Source: Daphnia carinata
Lineage: Eukaryota > Arthropoda > Branchiopoda > Diplostraca > Daphniidae
Length of the DNA stretch: 64,000 nucleotides
Reading direction: 5' to 3'
Assembly: GCF_022539665.2 (NCBI RefSeq)
Contig: NC_081332.1
Coordinates: 744,001 to 808,000, forward strand
A model generated the notes under the pieces. It searched no databases, was not told where the DNA came from, and saw nothing but the letters and a program-made list of their open reading frames with translations. A program made the position numbers and the translations under genes. Below, piece by piece: positions 45,700 through 57,984 of the stretch (within the stretch, counting starts at the first letter, position 1; every line of letters begins with the position of its first letter).

Positions 45700-46825
45700 A
45701 TCTTATCAACTATATTTTCAGATTAACAGTCTCAGTGTAGAAGCAACTGTGTACCTTGGCATTTGTGGGTGTCGAAGACTGGATAATAAATACATTCATT
45801 GCAGAGAAATGGCTAACAGTTTGCAACCAGGCTGTTAGAATCAAAGAGTCTGAATAAAAGAAAATACAATCAAATTTATACATTAACATTTGAATTGTAA
45901 ATGTTAACTACTTGAATCGTTAATGAAGCCCACTTTCTCCATTGGGTGCCCTTTGGTATAGCAATATCTTTAAAAGTTCACGCAGGAAAGATGTTTGACA
46001 GAATTCTTCTGATTTAGGAACTACCATTTGCAGTTATCTTGAATAACTTTACAAAACTGCAAGTCCACTCAGCAAAACGTTGGCAAAAAAATTACAAAAT
46101 ATAAATTAATTTTTCCCTACCTACTGGTGCTAAGCAAATGGTTGCTGAACATAAACAGTGGGATTATTTTCATTACCGAGTCATTTCCTTGTAAACCGTG
46201 AAACAAAAAGGTTCATAGCGTGATTTTAAATGCTTATTCTTTTTTCTGTCACATTTTCATTTGACTTAATTCATTACAAGCTGTGGTGTTGACCACTACA
46301 TGGCGTAGCACTTCACTCACTTTCCCCCGCCAGATGTCACTGTTTGGCGCCCCATTCAAACTGGTTGCACAGAACTTGATCTCGGCATGTCAAGTTCTAT
46401 AGCCGTGGTTCTATACGACACCGCCATTACGCCCCGGTATTTGATAGCGCCAATATATTTAGTAGATGCCAATTTATTAGAGCAATCTGGCGGTCCAAAA
46501 CTGTCATATACCGAAACATACTGGCGATTAAGTAAGGAATGCCATCTCGGGAACTTAAAGCGTGTAGCTCAAGTTGTTTTGCATATGTTACTGTTCCTGA
46601 TGTACTTCATGCCAGTATTTTACGCCCGGAGAATTCCAACCTTATAATCTTATCTTCGTCGTAGCTCAAGGTAACCCGAGCCATTTCCCGTCACTGCGTA
46701 CTTGAGCAATCATCTTTCATTTAATCTATGCAATATATAGTTTAGTCCATGCTAGCAGCGCTTTTGGTATTACTTGAGTTTCCTGATCGTCTTCTTCTGG
46801 TGTTCAAAACCGAATTGATTTGATT
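45700..46825 (+). repeat. Dispersed segment, direct-orientation copy
   Basis: It aligns with 62,610-63,690 in the same orientation, and with 54,660-55,730 in reverse. Shared tracts include CAACTGTGTACCTTGGCATT, TTTGCAACCAGGCTGTTAGA, CCAATTTATTAGAGCAATCT and GAGTTTCCTGATC. The match stops abruptly near 46,825, just before the vasa-like part present in the other two copies. Confidence 0.8.
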
Positions 46826-49800
46826 ATTCGATTCATCCTCCTAACAATCGCTCCTGCCATTCTTAGGATTGTCGCATTTTGGCCCAGCAGGGAACGTAAC
46901 ACAGGGGCGTTCCTGCATTGAAAAAATACGAGTCATTTTTCTTTCCCATCTTTACGCATAAACATTTAGAACTACGAAAAGGTCAATCATCCTGGTAAAT
47001 TTTTTCTGAGTACCGGAAACATGTCAAATATCCATTGCCAACAACTTGTCGATAGGAACATGGCTGGAACATGAAAATACTCGACCTTTTTACTCTTCTT
47101 TCGGTAAATGACCGAAATCTACAACGAAGAATCAGGTCGAGAGCTGACACAGTGTACTTGTCACTTCCAAGTCATCACTCAATGGTTGAAAAGATTTCTC
47201 GTCACTATGCACAACACACTGTATCCTAAACAGATTTGCTTAAAAACTTTTTTGAGGTATAACAGTAAAAAAATGGGCTTCTTTCTTGCCTTTTCTGCCA
47301 TGCTATCAGCCCGATAAATGGAAGAGGTAGACAAGAGGCCAGCAGGGAAAGTCTAAAGATACAAATTGATACAAGCAGCAGTACCTCAAAAATTCTCAGC
47401 TAGATTTTCAACAGCTTGACGACAAACACCATCCATCAAGGTTTCTCCAGTTTCTGCAATTTATTGTTAACACATGGTACATTATTGTTCAGCAAAATAA
47501 GTGCCTTGTATAATATACCACTACTGAACACTTTTGAGCTGATGATACCTGATATTATCGCTTTCCTTGGTCTGCAAAGAATCTTGGATGTGAAAGTGTA
47601 TGCATCTTTGGTTCAATGAAATGAAACAAAACAAACTCATTAAGTTATACCAAGAAAATGCTATAATATAATTAGTATGCAAACCTGTCTAGAATCACCA
47701 GCAAATTCAAAACATCCGGAATCCCAGAGACGAATAAATGCACTTGACACGTCGATATCGGAAAAAAACGTGTAGGATGGTGTCTTCTTTGACTTCCTTT
47801 CAGCAGCAGCACGGATGTAGACAAATGGAAATCAGTGCACACCATCCATCAATCAATTGCACTTGTGTGTTCCCTCCTGCATCACTCGTCTATTCAATGC
47901 GATTGTAAATGCCCATTTTCTTGTGAAAAATGAAACTTCATTTCGCAGTTTTTCGGCTCCGCTTTTATCGAGGGCTGCACATAACATTTGTCGAGTGAGC
48001 GTCTAGCTGTGCGATCAACAGCTTTCGAGAATCATGGAATTGTGTTCTCTTTCTTTGTTTTCCACCGCTCTGCCATATACAATAACTCAAGCCACACTAT
48101 TCTGCATAAAGAGGGAAAAAAAAACAAGGTTAGGAATAGTCTTTGTTGTTCCCACTGAAGAATTAAAGACAAAACTTTTCTCTTAGTCGATGCAGTATTC
48201 ATATAATACAAGCCGTTTATCTGAAATGATGGTAGGATTCGCTGAAGTTTGCGGCACAGCACGTCAAATAATTAGCCATAAATTCAACTTTCATTAGATG
48301 CATAATGATCTCTTTAATGATAATTTAATCTTGAATAAAAATATCTTTATTCTACTTGAAATTAACCACAATCCTCTGATACACACACATTCCAACATCC
48401 TTACCCTCACAGAAAGAGACTAGTCAACAAACAATACACTAATACTTAGGCTACAAACTCCAAGTAATGTATTGCCAATTAAAACGTAAATAGGCTACAT
48501 TCAAACATGGCGGCTTCCCCTACTCTATGTTTGCAATTTCAAACACGATCATTTATATTAACAGGCGTAGGCTTATAGCTTGTCGTGTTGAAAAACAACC
48601 GATAATATTTGCTCCGCGTTTTGACGGCTTGTTTTACTAGTTAAACCTTCTCCCATAGAAGTTATTATTTCACAATCATCTGCAGAATTATCCGTTGAAT
48701 ACAGTTCATTTTTTAAAACTACGAAAACAATAACAGTTTTCCGTTAAACCTTTTCACATCTTGGCTTGGCATTGCTACAGTAACCATTTCAAGTTAAAAA
48801 ATTGTGTTCTTTTAGCAACTAAGAATTAAAAAATGTAAATTGGATTCATAAAATTATCCAGATTCTTAATTTTTAAGATTCTGAAATATTACATTTATCT
48901 TTTTGTTCGTAAGTTACTATTTCCTATTCAAAGTATTGAAACATGACCCAACCCAAACGCACAAAACACCGGTTTTGTTATGTTCATTTAATAAAAATTA
49001 AGTTTTCGTGTAACAAAATAGCACGTTTGAAAAGAAAACAATATTAAGTAAACTTGATTGAGTATGAATTCGTCGTAAAAAAATTAAAAATTTAAGCCCT
49101 ACTATTGTTAAACACTGTTAAAGAGTTGAAATTGTCACCATCGGTGTTTTGCAGCGGATGAACCTATATATAGCCACGGTTTTTTCTCTACAATTCTTTT
49201 TATTTGCTGGCGCCCTGGATGTTTTTTGGTAAAGTATATTTTGTTTTAGAGGTTCGTTGAGCAAGAGTGGTGAAATTAAGTTGGAACAATCGTAACAGAT
49301 GAACAAGTGTTTTCAAGTTAGGTAGGGTAGCGCACAAGCGACTGAATTTTTGTATGTTCATTTTGTTGTAAGAATCTCCATGAATCTCTTACATAATAAT
49401 GAACTAGGCGGAAATTCAGACGTATTGTTGAAATATAACTAACATATAAGATTAGGAAAAGTTCGTCGAACAAAACAGCAGATATCTGCTGCAGCATCAT
49501 AAGCGTAATGGCGAGGTATTGGCTGTTTGATGTACGAACTCGTTGGTAGTATCAAAGACGATTGGACACGTTATTATGTAACCAAAGAGCGCGAAGTTAA
49601 AGGTGATGACACATTGACCAGTAGAACAGCTTGTCTCCATCTTTCTCTTTCAGATATAATGAGAAATATGTAACGTTACGTAGACAGAGTTGGTTCTATG
49701 TATATTTCCCGTGTTGATATATTCAGTCAGGTAGCGTTAAATAGAGCAGATGACCAAAGTTGACAACAATATACAGCCAGGTGTTAAACTCTACACGTAT

Positions 49801-49835
49801 GAACTGTGACAGCAGCCAAGACGTTTTAAGTTCGT
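46826..49835. other. Spacer without recognisable gene
   Basis: AT-rich; several 60-76-codon open frames, none resembling a known family. Confidence 0.4.
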
Positions 49836-50240
49836 GTGCAGCACTCATTACTTCCTAAGCCCGCGAAGAATATTGGTCTATTCCGTCCTCCGCTCTTTCA
49901 CATCCATTTCGCAAACATTAATTTGGTAGCCATGGAACAAAACGATAGACGTCGAGATGTACGTTCTATCGCCCAGGTTTTTTTAATTTCTTTGTTAGAA
50001 CGTTTGCTAGACCCAGGTATGGGTCTATCACTAGGGAGTCCCCTGCCCGGAAAATTAGAGAATTAGGATCGAATGACAATGTAACCTGAATACGTGGAAG
50101 TGAAAATCTGGCAAACTTATTAGCATTTTTCTTTCTCTGTAAAATGTAGCAGTTATTGATTGATTGTGCTTGAGGAAAAGTTGTTCTTGAAAATTGTGTG
50201 CTGCCATGGTTATGAAGTATGCGAAATGGAAGTGAATAAG
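49836..50240 (+). pseudogene. Fragment related to the flank of the vasa-like pseudogene
   Basis: 50,060-50,240 resembles 51,455-51,650, the sequence directly before vasa-like fragment 1. Just upstream an open frame starts MEQNDRRRDVRSIAQ, then reaches a possible donor. It may be an old 5' exon, but no family is recognisable. Confidence 0.35.
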
Positions 50241-50809
50241 GGGATGTAATTAAGGCGATGAATTTTTGAGGTCGTGTAATTTTTCAAATAATATTACATA
50301 TTCCGTATACGTCAATTGTGATCGTGCAACCGGTTGTTTTGAGCACCTTTCTCAGCGATTCTGTTTTTCACGTCTCATTTGTTTTAAATTTGCCGTTCTT
50401 TGTAAAAGTGTTGAATATCTAGTATTTATGTTACAAAATGTAATACACTGATTGGAGTGGAAAGGGTGAAGGGGGGATAAAAAAAACGTAATCAATTGGC
50501 TCGATTAATTTTAAAAAGAATGTTATTAAATCTTGCTCTTTGGATTTTTTTTTCTATTTAAAAGAGTTACTTAAATTATGTGGATTAATATTGGGATGTT
50601 AATTTTATCGTGCGGTATGTATGAATGGTTAAATAAAAAACAACCACAAACTAACCAGGTAATGATTTATTAATTAAGTTTCATTGATTGATTCATTGGA
50701 GAATTGATATTATTATTTTAAGTAAAGGTTCTGGAACCGACTACTGCACCAACTTTTAATTTAACTTGTTTTAAATTATTATATAAGAATAATATATTTT
50801 TATATTATT
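50241..50809. other. AT-rich spacer
   Basis: No gene recognised; strongly AT-rich and leading into the tandem-repeat unit. Confidence 0.4.
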
Positions 50810-51060
50810 ATTATTTTAATAACTCAAAAACCATCATGTCTACATACAAACAAATTTCATATTCATGATTCTTATTAAATTTACAATCTAAATGATGTAT
50901 AGTTATCTAGTTTTATTGATATTATTTTAAGTAAAAGTTCTGGAACGAGCCAAAACACCAACTTTTATATTTTAAATAACTCAAAAACCTTGAAGTTTAC
51001 AAAAAAAAACAAATTTCATATTCATGATTTTTGAAAATGAAAACAAACTTTGAATAATAC
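50810..51060 (+). repeat. ~170-bp repeat unit (two partial units)
   Basis: Units begin near 50,817 and 50,983 with AACTCAAAAACC and share ACAAATTTCATATTCATGAT. The same unit recurs at 52,680-53,400. Confidence 0.7.
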
Positions 51061-51705
51061 AACGTTTAATAACATAACTTTTTTTAAATGTTTTCCGTTT
51101 TCCAATATGCAACGTTGCTGGAGGGGGTCGCTTGCTTCTGAAGTACCTGACTCATTCCCGCATTTTTCGCCGCCACTGTGGTCGATGCATTCGCCAGAGA
51201 TTGTTTGCCGCGATTCTGACTAACTAACAATCGTCTTTGTTAGAGACTTTTGTGCAGGTATTGCTTTTGGTCTTAGAACATTCTGGTAATATGTTTGTGT
51301 ATATGTTGGTCCAAACATAATTTCTAAAGTGAGTGATAACGGGATAATTGTGTTTCGTTTAGGTTTTGAATGCGCGGACAAATTTGACGAAGGTAGTTTT
51401 ACTCAGTAATTGTTGATGGAAGTGGTCAAGCAGTGAGCTTCCTGCCCGGGATGTTTCAGAAATAGAACTGAAAGGGTATGTAATCTGAATACGGAGAAAT
51501 GGAGTAATTGGCAAATTAGATAACATTTTTTTTTTCTTGTAAAACGAATTTGCTAGCTGTCAGTGATCGATTGTGCTCTAGGGAAATGTGTATTTCAGAG
51601 TTTGTCGTCTTAAAACCATGGCTTTGAAGATAATGATTACAAAACAAGGTAAGTGTCTTCTTGTATTCCTAGTGTGATAACTTTAAAATGGTTTTACCCC
51701 TAGTG

Positions 51706-52165
51706 TCATGAAGCTGGCCACTACTCGAAAGGCTGCCCGAATCTGTTCAGTGAATTGACGGAAGATGGAAAGCCTCATGAACAATACATTCTGGAAGCTG
51801 TGACATACAATGAAAAGGAAATGTTTAAGGGCATTGTCTGTTGGGAGTGCTTTAACAATTTTGATAAATTTGTCCTTCAGGTAAGCCATTTCTGGAAACT
51901 GTGTTTTGCGATTTGCTTTTATTTATATATGTATTTTGCTTTAGGTTACAGGAAAAGATGTACCACAATACATCACACCATTCGAAGAAGCCTGCATGCG
52001 CCAACTACTACTTCAAAGCATTAAAAATTCTGGCTACATAAAACCAACATGTGTTCAGAAAGCTTCAGTTACAGGTATTCTTGGCAAAAGATATTGAATT
52101 GCTCGTGCTGTCACGGGCTCCGGCAAAACAGTGATCCAATTAATTAACACTTACTAATTTTGAAA
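51706..52165 (+). pseudogene. Vasa-like DEAD-box helicase fragment 1
   Basis: Exon 51,706-51,880 encodes the end of a CCHC knuckle (CHEAGHYSKGC) and a helicase N-terminal linker (EAVTYNEKEMFKGI). After a GT-AG intron the exon at 51,946 encodes VTGKDVPQYITPFEEA, the Q-motif region SGYIKPTCVQKASV and, after another gap, AVTGSGKT (Walker A) with an in-frame stop just before it. This arrangement matches vasa, the germline RNA helicase. Later helicase motifs are absent here. Retained introns show it arose by DNA duplication, not retroposition. Confidence 0.8.
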
Positions 52166-52679
52166 CCTGGATGTCCTCATACTGACTTGATTCAAAGGGT
52201 TTGGAGTGAACTGGGTAAGTTGAAGTAAAAGTAGTTTTGAGTGGGCACGCTGGTAATTGCGACTACTTAAAGGTCCATTTGCATCTAAGGTATTTAACAA
52301 ACCTTTTGTGATATTTGTTGATTAAGTCATCTAAAATTTAACAATTTTTCATGCGGGTGGCGTACTTGGAACGGTTTTGAACATTGTTATTGGCAATTTA
52401 CTTAGTTTATTGGCATTTTACTTAGTATTGAAATTAAATCAACTTTAAATGGACAACTTGATGGCCAAAAGATAAATAAACTATCGGAATGATCCATGTT
52501 TTTATTTTTTAATCAGTGAGGTCATATCGTCATTTTTTGATTTCGTGAGAGATCAACAATTAAACTTCAAGAATTTTTATCAGAAAGTGTCCCCAAACAG
52601 TATCGCCATCTATTGGTACGACATTCAGTTGAACCATTTTAGACTCGGCTAAGGACCATGTATGTTTAAAGTAATGTTT
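52166..52679. other. Spacer between vasa-like fragment 1 and repeat array
   Basis: 52,166-52,380 matches the sequence after fragment 2 (54,110-54,320). 52,571-52,620 holds an inverted copy of a ~45-bp motif also seen at 56,680 and 57,395. No gene is seen. Confidence 0.5.
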
Positions 52680-53400
52680 CGTTATTGTTTACTAACAAAA
52701 AATTTCATATTCATGATTCTTATTAAATTCAAAATCTAAATGATATACAGTTATCTAGTTTTATTGATATTATTTGAAGTAAAAGTTCTGGAACGGGCCA
52801 CTGCACCAACTTTTATATTTAAATAACTCAAAAACCATCAAGTCTACATAAAAACAAATTGCATATTCATGATTCTTATTAAATTTACAATCCAAATCAT
52901 GTATAGCTATCTATTTTAATTGATATTAAGTTTAAAGTAAATGTTTGGTATCGGGCCTTAAATTTCTATCATACCAACTTTTATAATTTTAATAACTCAA
53001 AAACCATCATGTCTACATAAAAACAAATTTCGTATTCATGATTCTTATTAAATTTAGCATCTAAATCGTATATAGTTATCTAGTTTTATTTATATTAACT
53101 TTTTAATTAAAAGTCGGGCTTGGTGTTTTGTCGGGCCTTAAATTTCTATCGTACCTACTTTTATATTTGAAATAACTCAAAAACCATGAAGTCTACATAA
53201 AAACAAATTTCATATTCGTGATTCTTACTAAATTTACAACCTAAATCATATACAGTTATCTTGTTTTATTGACATTATTGTTTTGAAGTAAAATTTGTGG
53301 GCTGGGGCCTAAAATGTCTATTGTACCTATATTTATATTTGAAATAACTCAAAAACCATGAAGTCTACAAAAAAACAAATTTCATATTCTTGGTTCTTGA
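52680..53400 (+). repeat. ~170-180-bp tandem repeat array
   Basis: About four consecutive diverged units (near 52,685, 52,822, 52,993, 53,170, with a partial at 53,345) each contain AACTCAAAAACCAT, CATATTCATGATTCTTATTA and AGTTATCTAGTTTTATT. The array ends in the same flank as the 50,983 unit (AATACAACGTTTAATAACAT versus 53,425), so array and vasa-like fragment were duplicated together. Confidence 0.75.
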
Positions 53401-53759
53401 AAATGAAACAAAAAATTTTGAATAATACAACGTTTAATTACATTACTTTTTTAAAATGTTTTCCGTTTTTCAATAGGCAACGTTGCAGGAGGGGGGAGGG
53501 GGTCGCTTGCTTCTGAAGTACCGGACTTATTCCCGCATTTTTTGCCGCCATTGTGGTCGATGCATTTGCTAGATATTGTTTGCGGCCATTCTGAAAATCG
53601 TCCCTGTTAGAGACTGTTGTGCAGATATGGCGTTGGATCTTAAAACATTCTGGTAATATGTTTGTGATAATTCTTCATTATCCTACTGCTACTTGCTTGG
53701 CTAATTGTCTTTTTCAGAATTCTTCTTGTCAGATTTGATTATCCGATTTTTGAGAAAAT

Positions 53760-54110
53760 AGAAAAAAAATCTAAGGGCATCGTCTGTGGGAAACGCTTTA
53801 AAAATTTTGATAAATTCGTCCTTCAGGTAAGCCATTTCTCGAAACTGTATGTTGTGATTTAAAAATATCCATTGGGTCTGCTTTAGGTTACAGGAAAAGA
53901 TGTACCTCAATACACAACACCATTCGCAGAAGCCTGCCTGTGCCATCTACTACTTCAAAGCTTTAAAAATTCTGGCTACATAAAACCAACAAGTGTTCAG
54001 AAAGCTTCAGTTACAGGTATTCTTGCCAAAAGATATTTAATTGCTCGTGCTGTCACGGGCTCCGGCAAAACAGTGATCCAATTAATTAACGCTTACTAAT
54101 TTTGAAACCT
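53760..54110 (+). pseudogene. Vasa-like DEAD-box helicase fragment 2
   Basis: Closely related to fragment 1: the tail of the linker exon (53,765-53,826), then VTGKDVPQYTTPFAEACL, SGYIKPTSVQKASV and AVTGSGKT near 54,055. The zinc-knuckle part is lost. Here the codon before the Walker A region is open (RYLIARAVTGSGKT) where fragment 1 has a stop. Confidence 0.8.
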
Positions 54111-54325
54111 GGATGTCCTCATACTGACTTGATTCAAAGGGTTTGGAGTGAACTGGGTAAGTTGAAGTAAAAGTAGTTTTGAGTGGGCACGCTGGTAATT
54201 GCGACTACTTAAAGGTCCAATTGCATCTAAGGTATTAAACAAACCTTTTGTGATATTTGTTGATTAAGTCATCTAAAATTTAAGAATTTTTCATGCGGGT
54301 GGCGTACTTGGAACGGTTTTGAACA

Positions 54326-54660
54326 TTGTTAGAACAAGGTGTTGCTGCTACGTCTCATGCCATGGAGCAAAAGCCAGAAGTTGTAATTGTCGCACCCACT
54401 CGTGAATTGGCCATCCTAATTCACCGCGAGCCGTGTAAATTCTCCTACAGTTCGCTTTTGAAGTCTGTGATTATGGAGGAATTGTCACGAGCTATCAGCG
54501 GTCAAATGTTCTAGCTTGGTGTAATATTATTGTCGCGTCCGCGGTGCGATTCAAGGATTTCGTCGACCTTGAGTAGGAGTATTTGTCTTCTCGGGAGTCA
54601 GGTTTTAAATTTTGGACGAAGATGATCTAAATCATTTGGGGATGAAGCATACCTGATTTT
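54326..54660 (+). pseudogene. Vasa-like helicase fragment 3 (motif Ia to DEAD)
   Basis: An open frame encodes KPEVVIVAPTRELAILIHRE (motif Ia, PTREL) and continues to IAL-type sequence with stops. Further on, pieces like CNIIVA and FKDFVD lead to a degenerate Walker B (DEAD reads DEDD). It follows fragment 2 on the same strand, as in the order of a real helicase, with a gap between. Confidence 0.75.
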
Positions 54661-57385
54661 GAACACCAGAAGAAGACGATTAGGAAAGTCAAGTAATACC
54701 AAAAGCGCTGCTAGCAAGGTCTAAACTATATATTGCGTAGATCAAATGGAAGATGATTGCTCAAGTACACAGTGACAGGAAACGGCTCGGTTTACCTTGA
54801 GGTATGAAAAGATCAGATTATAAGGTTGGTATATTCCGACATACGGTACTGGCATGAAGTACATCAGGAACAGTAACGTATGCAAAACAACTTAAGCTAC
54901 CGAGATGGTATTCCTTTGCCAATATGTTCCGACATCTGATAGTTTTGGATCGCCAGATTGGTCTAATAAATTGGCATCACTTAATATAGTGGTGCTATCA
55001 AATACCGGGGCGTAATGGCGGTTTCGTATTGAACAGCGGCTGTAGAACTTGCCATGCCGAAATCAAGTTCTGTGCAAATCGTAACCATTTTAAACGGGAC
55101 GTGAAACAGTGATATCTAGCGGGGGGAAGTAAGGTACATGGAACGCCATCTTGTGGTCAGTACTAAAGCTTGTAGTGGATTAAGTCGCATGCCATTGTGA
55201 CAAAAAACCGAATGAGGATTTGCAATCACGGTGTAAACCTTTTTGTTTTACGGTTTGCAAGGAAATGACTCGGAAATGGAAGTTATGTGAATATCTATGT
55301 TCAACAACCATTTGTTAAGTCCCAGTAGGTAAGGGAAATTTAATTTGCATTTTGTAATTTTTTACCAGTTTTTTGCTGAGTGAACTAGCAGTTGTGTAAA
55401 GTTATTCAAGATAATTGCTAATGGTAGTCCCAAAATCAGAAGAATTTTGTCAGACATCTTTTCTACGTGAACTTTTAAAGGTCTTGTTATACCAAAGGAC
55501 GCCCAAAGGAGAAATCAGGCTTCATTAACAATTGAAGTAGTTGACATTTACAATTCCAATGTTAACATTTAAATGTGATTGTATTTTCTAATTGATTTAA
55601 CAACCTGGTTGCAAACATTTAGCCATTGTGTTGCAATGAATGTATTTATAATCCAGGCTTTAACACTCCTAAATGCCAAGATACACATTTGTTTCTACGC
55701 TGAGACGTTAAAGCTGACAATGATTTGGTCAATTTTTTAATGTTTGATTTAAGTACCATTGTAGATGTATTCTCGTTAGAAGTAATTGTAATGTCCTAAA
55801 TGTGATGTTATTTAGTGACAATGGTATTGTATGAAGCTTATCATTTATTTTTTATTTATTTGGATTAAGCAACCACCTTTCGATACTTAAAGGCGAGGAC
55901 CGAATGGCACCTTTACTTGGACTGGATCGGACCGTTGTTTGGTCGAATGGCTAGCAGCAAATTTAAACTTTACGTAGGTTAAACTTAATTTATCTGCTCG
56001 TTTGTTGTTTGTTATTCTAAAAAACTACCCTCTTTATTCGACAGGTATTCGTTCGTGCTAATTAAACTATTGTTAATATGTGCGGGACGCATGAGGGTTT
56101 GTCTTATCAACTCATAAATGATGAGGTAGCGGAAAAATGGTTTTAGAATATAGTCAAAATTTAATGCTGATTCCGAGAAAATTGCTATTTTTTCATCACA
56201 TGGACCGTTTTGGAAATACATAGGATTAAATAACTTTGATGTGTCACGCTAGCGCTGTAGCGTACTGGCGCGCCAGTAGTTTTTAAATTCGGTATTTTTC
56301 CAAAACGGTTGATGTTATGAAAAAAAAATAGCCATTTTCTCGGAATCAGCATCAAATTTTCAGTATATTCTGACATTTTCAAGCAATTCCAACAATGATC
56401 AATTTTTGACGGTTTTTGAGGCAATTTTCCCACGGTCATTTTCTTTGTTTTTCTCCATTTTGTTAAGTTAAATGTCAAATCAAAGCCCATATTCGTGATC
56501 AACGTTCAATTTCGAATCGGAATAATGTATTTAAAACTAAATTAAGCAAGGATTACGAAAATTAATATCTTTCACACGTGAACCTTATTGCATTTGAAGT
56601 ATTAAAAGTGGAAGTTGCTACAGACCTAACCCTAGCACCGGACGATCGCTGAAACCAAATGTAGAAAACTGAATATCATACCAATAGGTGGCTATAGTGT
56701 TTGGGAGACCGTCTGCAGTAGAAATTCCTGAAACGAAGTTGTTACATTTTATTCGACGCTTAATACTGTTAAATACTATTATTTGGTGCTAACATACAAT
56801 TTAACGTAAAAATGTTGAGGATATATTTTAAGTGCATTTGCCGCTATTACACTCATTCGTATCATTTTCGCAGACGACTATGTCGGGCTTATTTTGTTTT
56901 ATTTATGTGCGACTTTCATTTTTGGTTTTATATTAAAATAAAAGATGGCGCAGATGAACCTATGTTTTTTTAATGACAAGTGAATCAGCAGTGAACTGTG
57001 AAACCCGTGTCTGATTATTTGTTTTATGTGTTACATTCCCAAGAAAAGTATAATAAAATCTCATGGTATGGTTCCTATTTTCGAGTTTTCATTCTTCTGT
57101 GTACTTCAAGTGAATCACATTAAATGGATTATATCTGTGCAAAGATTAGTCAGGTGTCAGCTGCCGTAGCCACAAACTTCTGCAACTTATTACTTTACTT
57201 TCATCATGCTATTCGATTGTTCGTTGATAGGTATTCAATTTATATTTTGGCAGTCAGAATGCAATGCTTATGATTCTGCTTTTAAAATGTAGCTCATGAA
57301 ACTTAAATTGCAAAGATGCTGACGGTGAAGGAAGGTCATAAACAACACAAGTCAAATGTGTTGGAACACCATAATTTCACCTTTC
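54345..57385 (+). repeat. Left arm of a large inverted repeat
   Basis: It matches the reverse complement of 61,963-64,000. The outer part (54,345-55,720) includes vasa fragment 3 and the segment also present at 45,700; the inner part spans 56,880-57,385. About 1.1 kb in between (55,720-56,880) is absent from the right arm. No intact gene is seen. Confidence 0.8.
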
Positions 57386-57540
57386 ATACCATTCATACCA
57401 GTAGATGGCTATACTGTTTGATGGTCGTCTGCCAGTATAAATTCATTGTTTACCACATGTAAGCTTGCAGCATTTTTGTTATGATGGCATGTAATCTAAG
57501 TTTTGTAATTTTAGGTGATGGCATTCGCGTTACGTTTAAG

Positions 57541-57984
57541 TCAAGACCTACTGTACAATGGGATAAATTTTTCGTAGAATAAGTATCTCCTAGAGCTATG
57601 TGTTGCAGTATCATGCTGATGGTAAAATGTGTATTCAATTTTAAATAACTTTTGAATTTCCTTCTCCGTATGTGCAGTGACGTGACAGGACAGGTTGGTG
57701 GGGTTATCTAGGGATAAACCTTTCCATTCTCCCATCCAATCTGTGAAACAGCTTTGATTGTTCGTTATAACTACACCAACATTCCCTACGTAACCCAACA
57801 ATACAAAACTTACCATTGTAAACCCGAAAGATAACCAGCCATCTCCTTGTTTTAATTTGGTTTTTGCATAGTATCTTGCTGTGCGAGAGAAAACTAAAAA
57901 GTTGTGTCTTAAATTGAATTCGCCGTACATTTTGAAATGTGTTGCAACGTTGCTTGAGTTTTGCGAACCGCCATCAGTCGCCAT
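57541..57984 (-). other. 147-codon ORF of unknown function
   Basis: Open frame starting MATDGGSQNSSN, with one hydrophobic stretch (FTMVSFVLLGYVGNVGVVIT). I recognise no family and no splice partner. It lies between the inverted arms. It may be a gene fragment or chance. Confidence 0.25.

Noticed and set aside
50810-53400. CRISPR-like array
   Set aside because: The ~170-bp units are diverged along their whole length, with no short identical repeats or unique spacers, in a eukaryotic genome.
51706-54660. Fragments 1-3 as one functional vasa gene
   Set aside because: Stops interrupt the frame, Walker A is followed by a stop, the later motifs are broken and whole exons are duplicated or missing.
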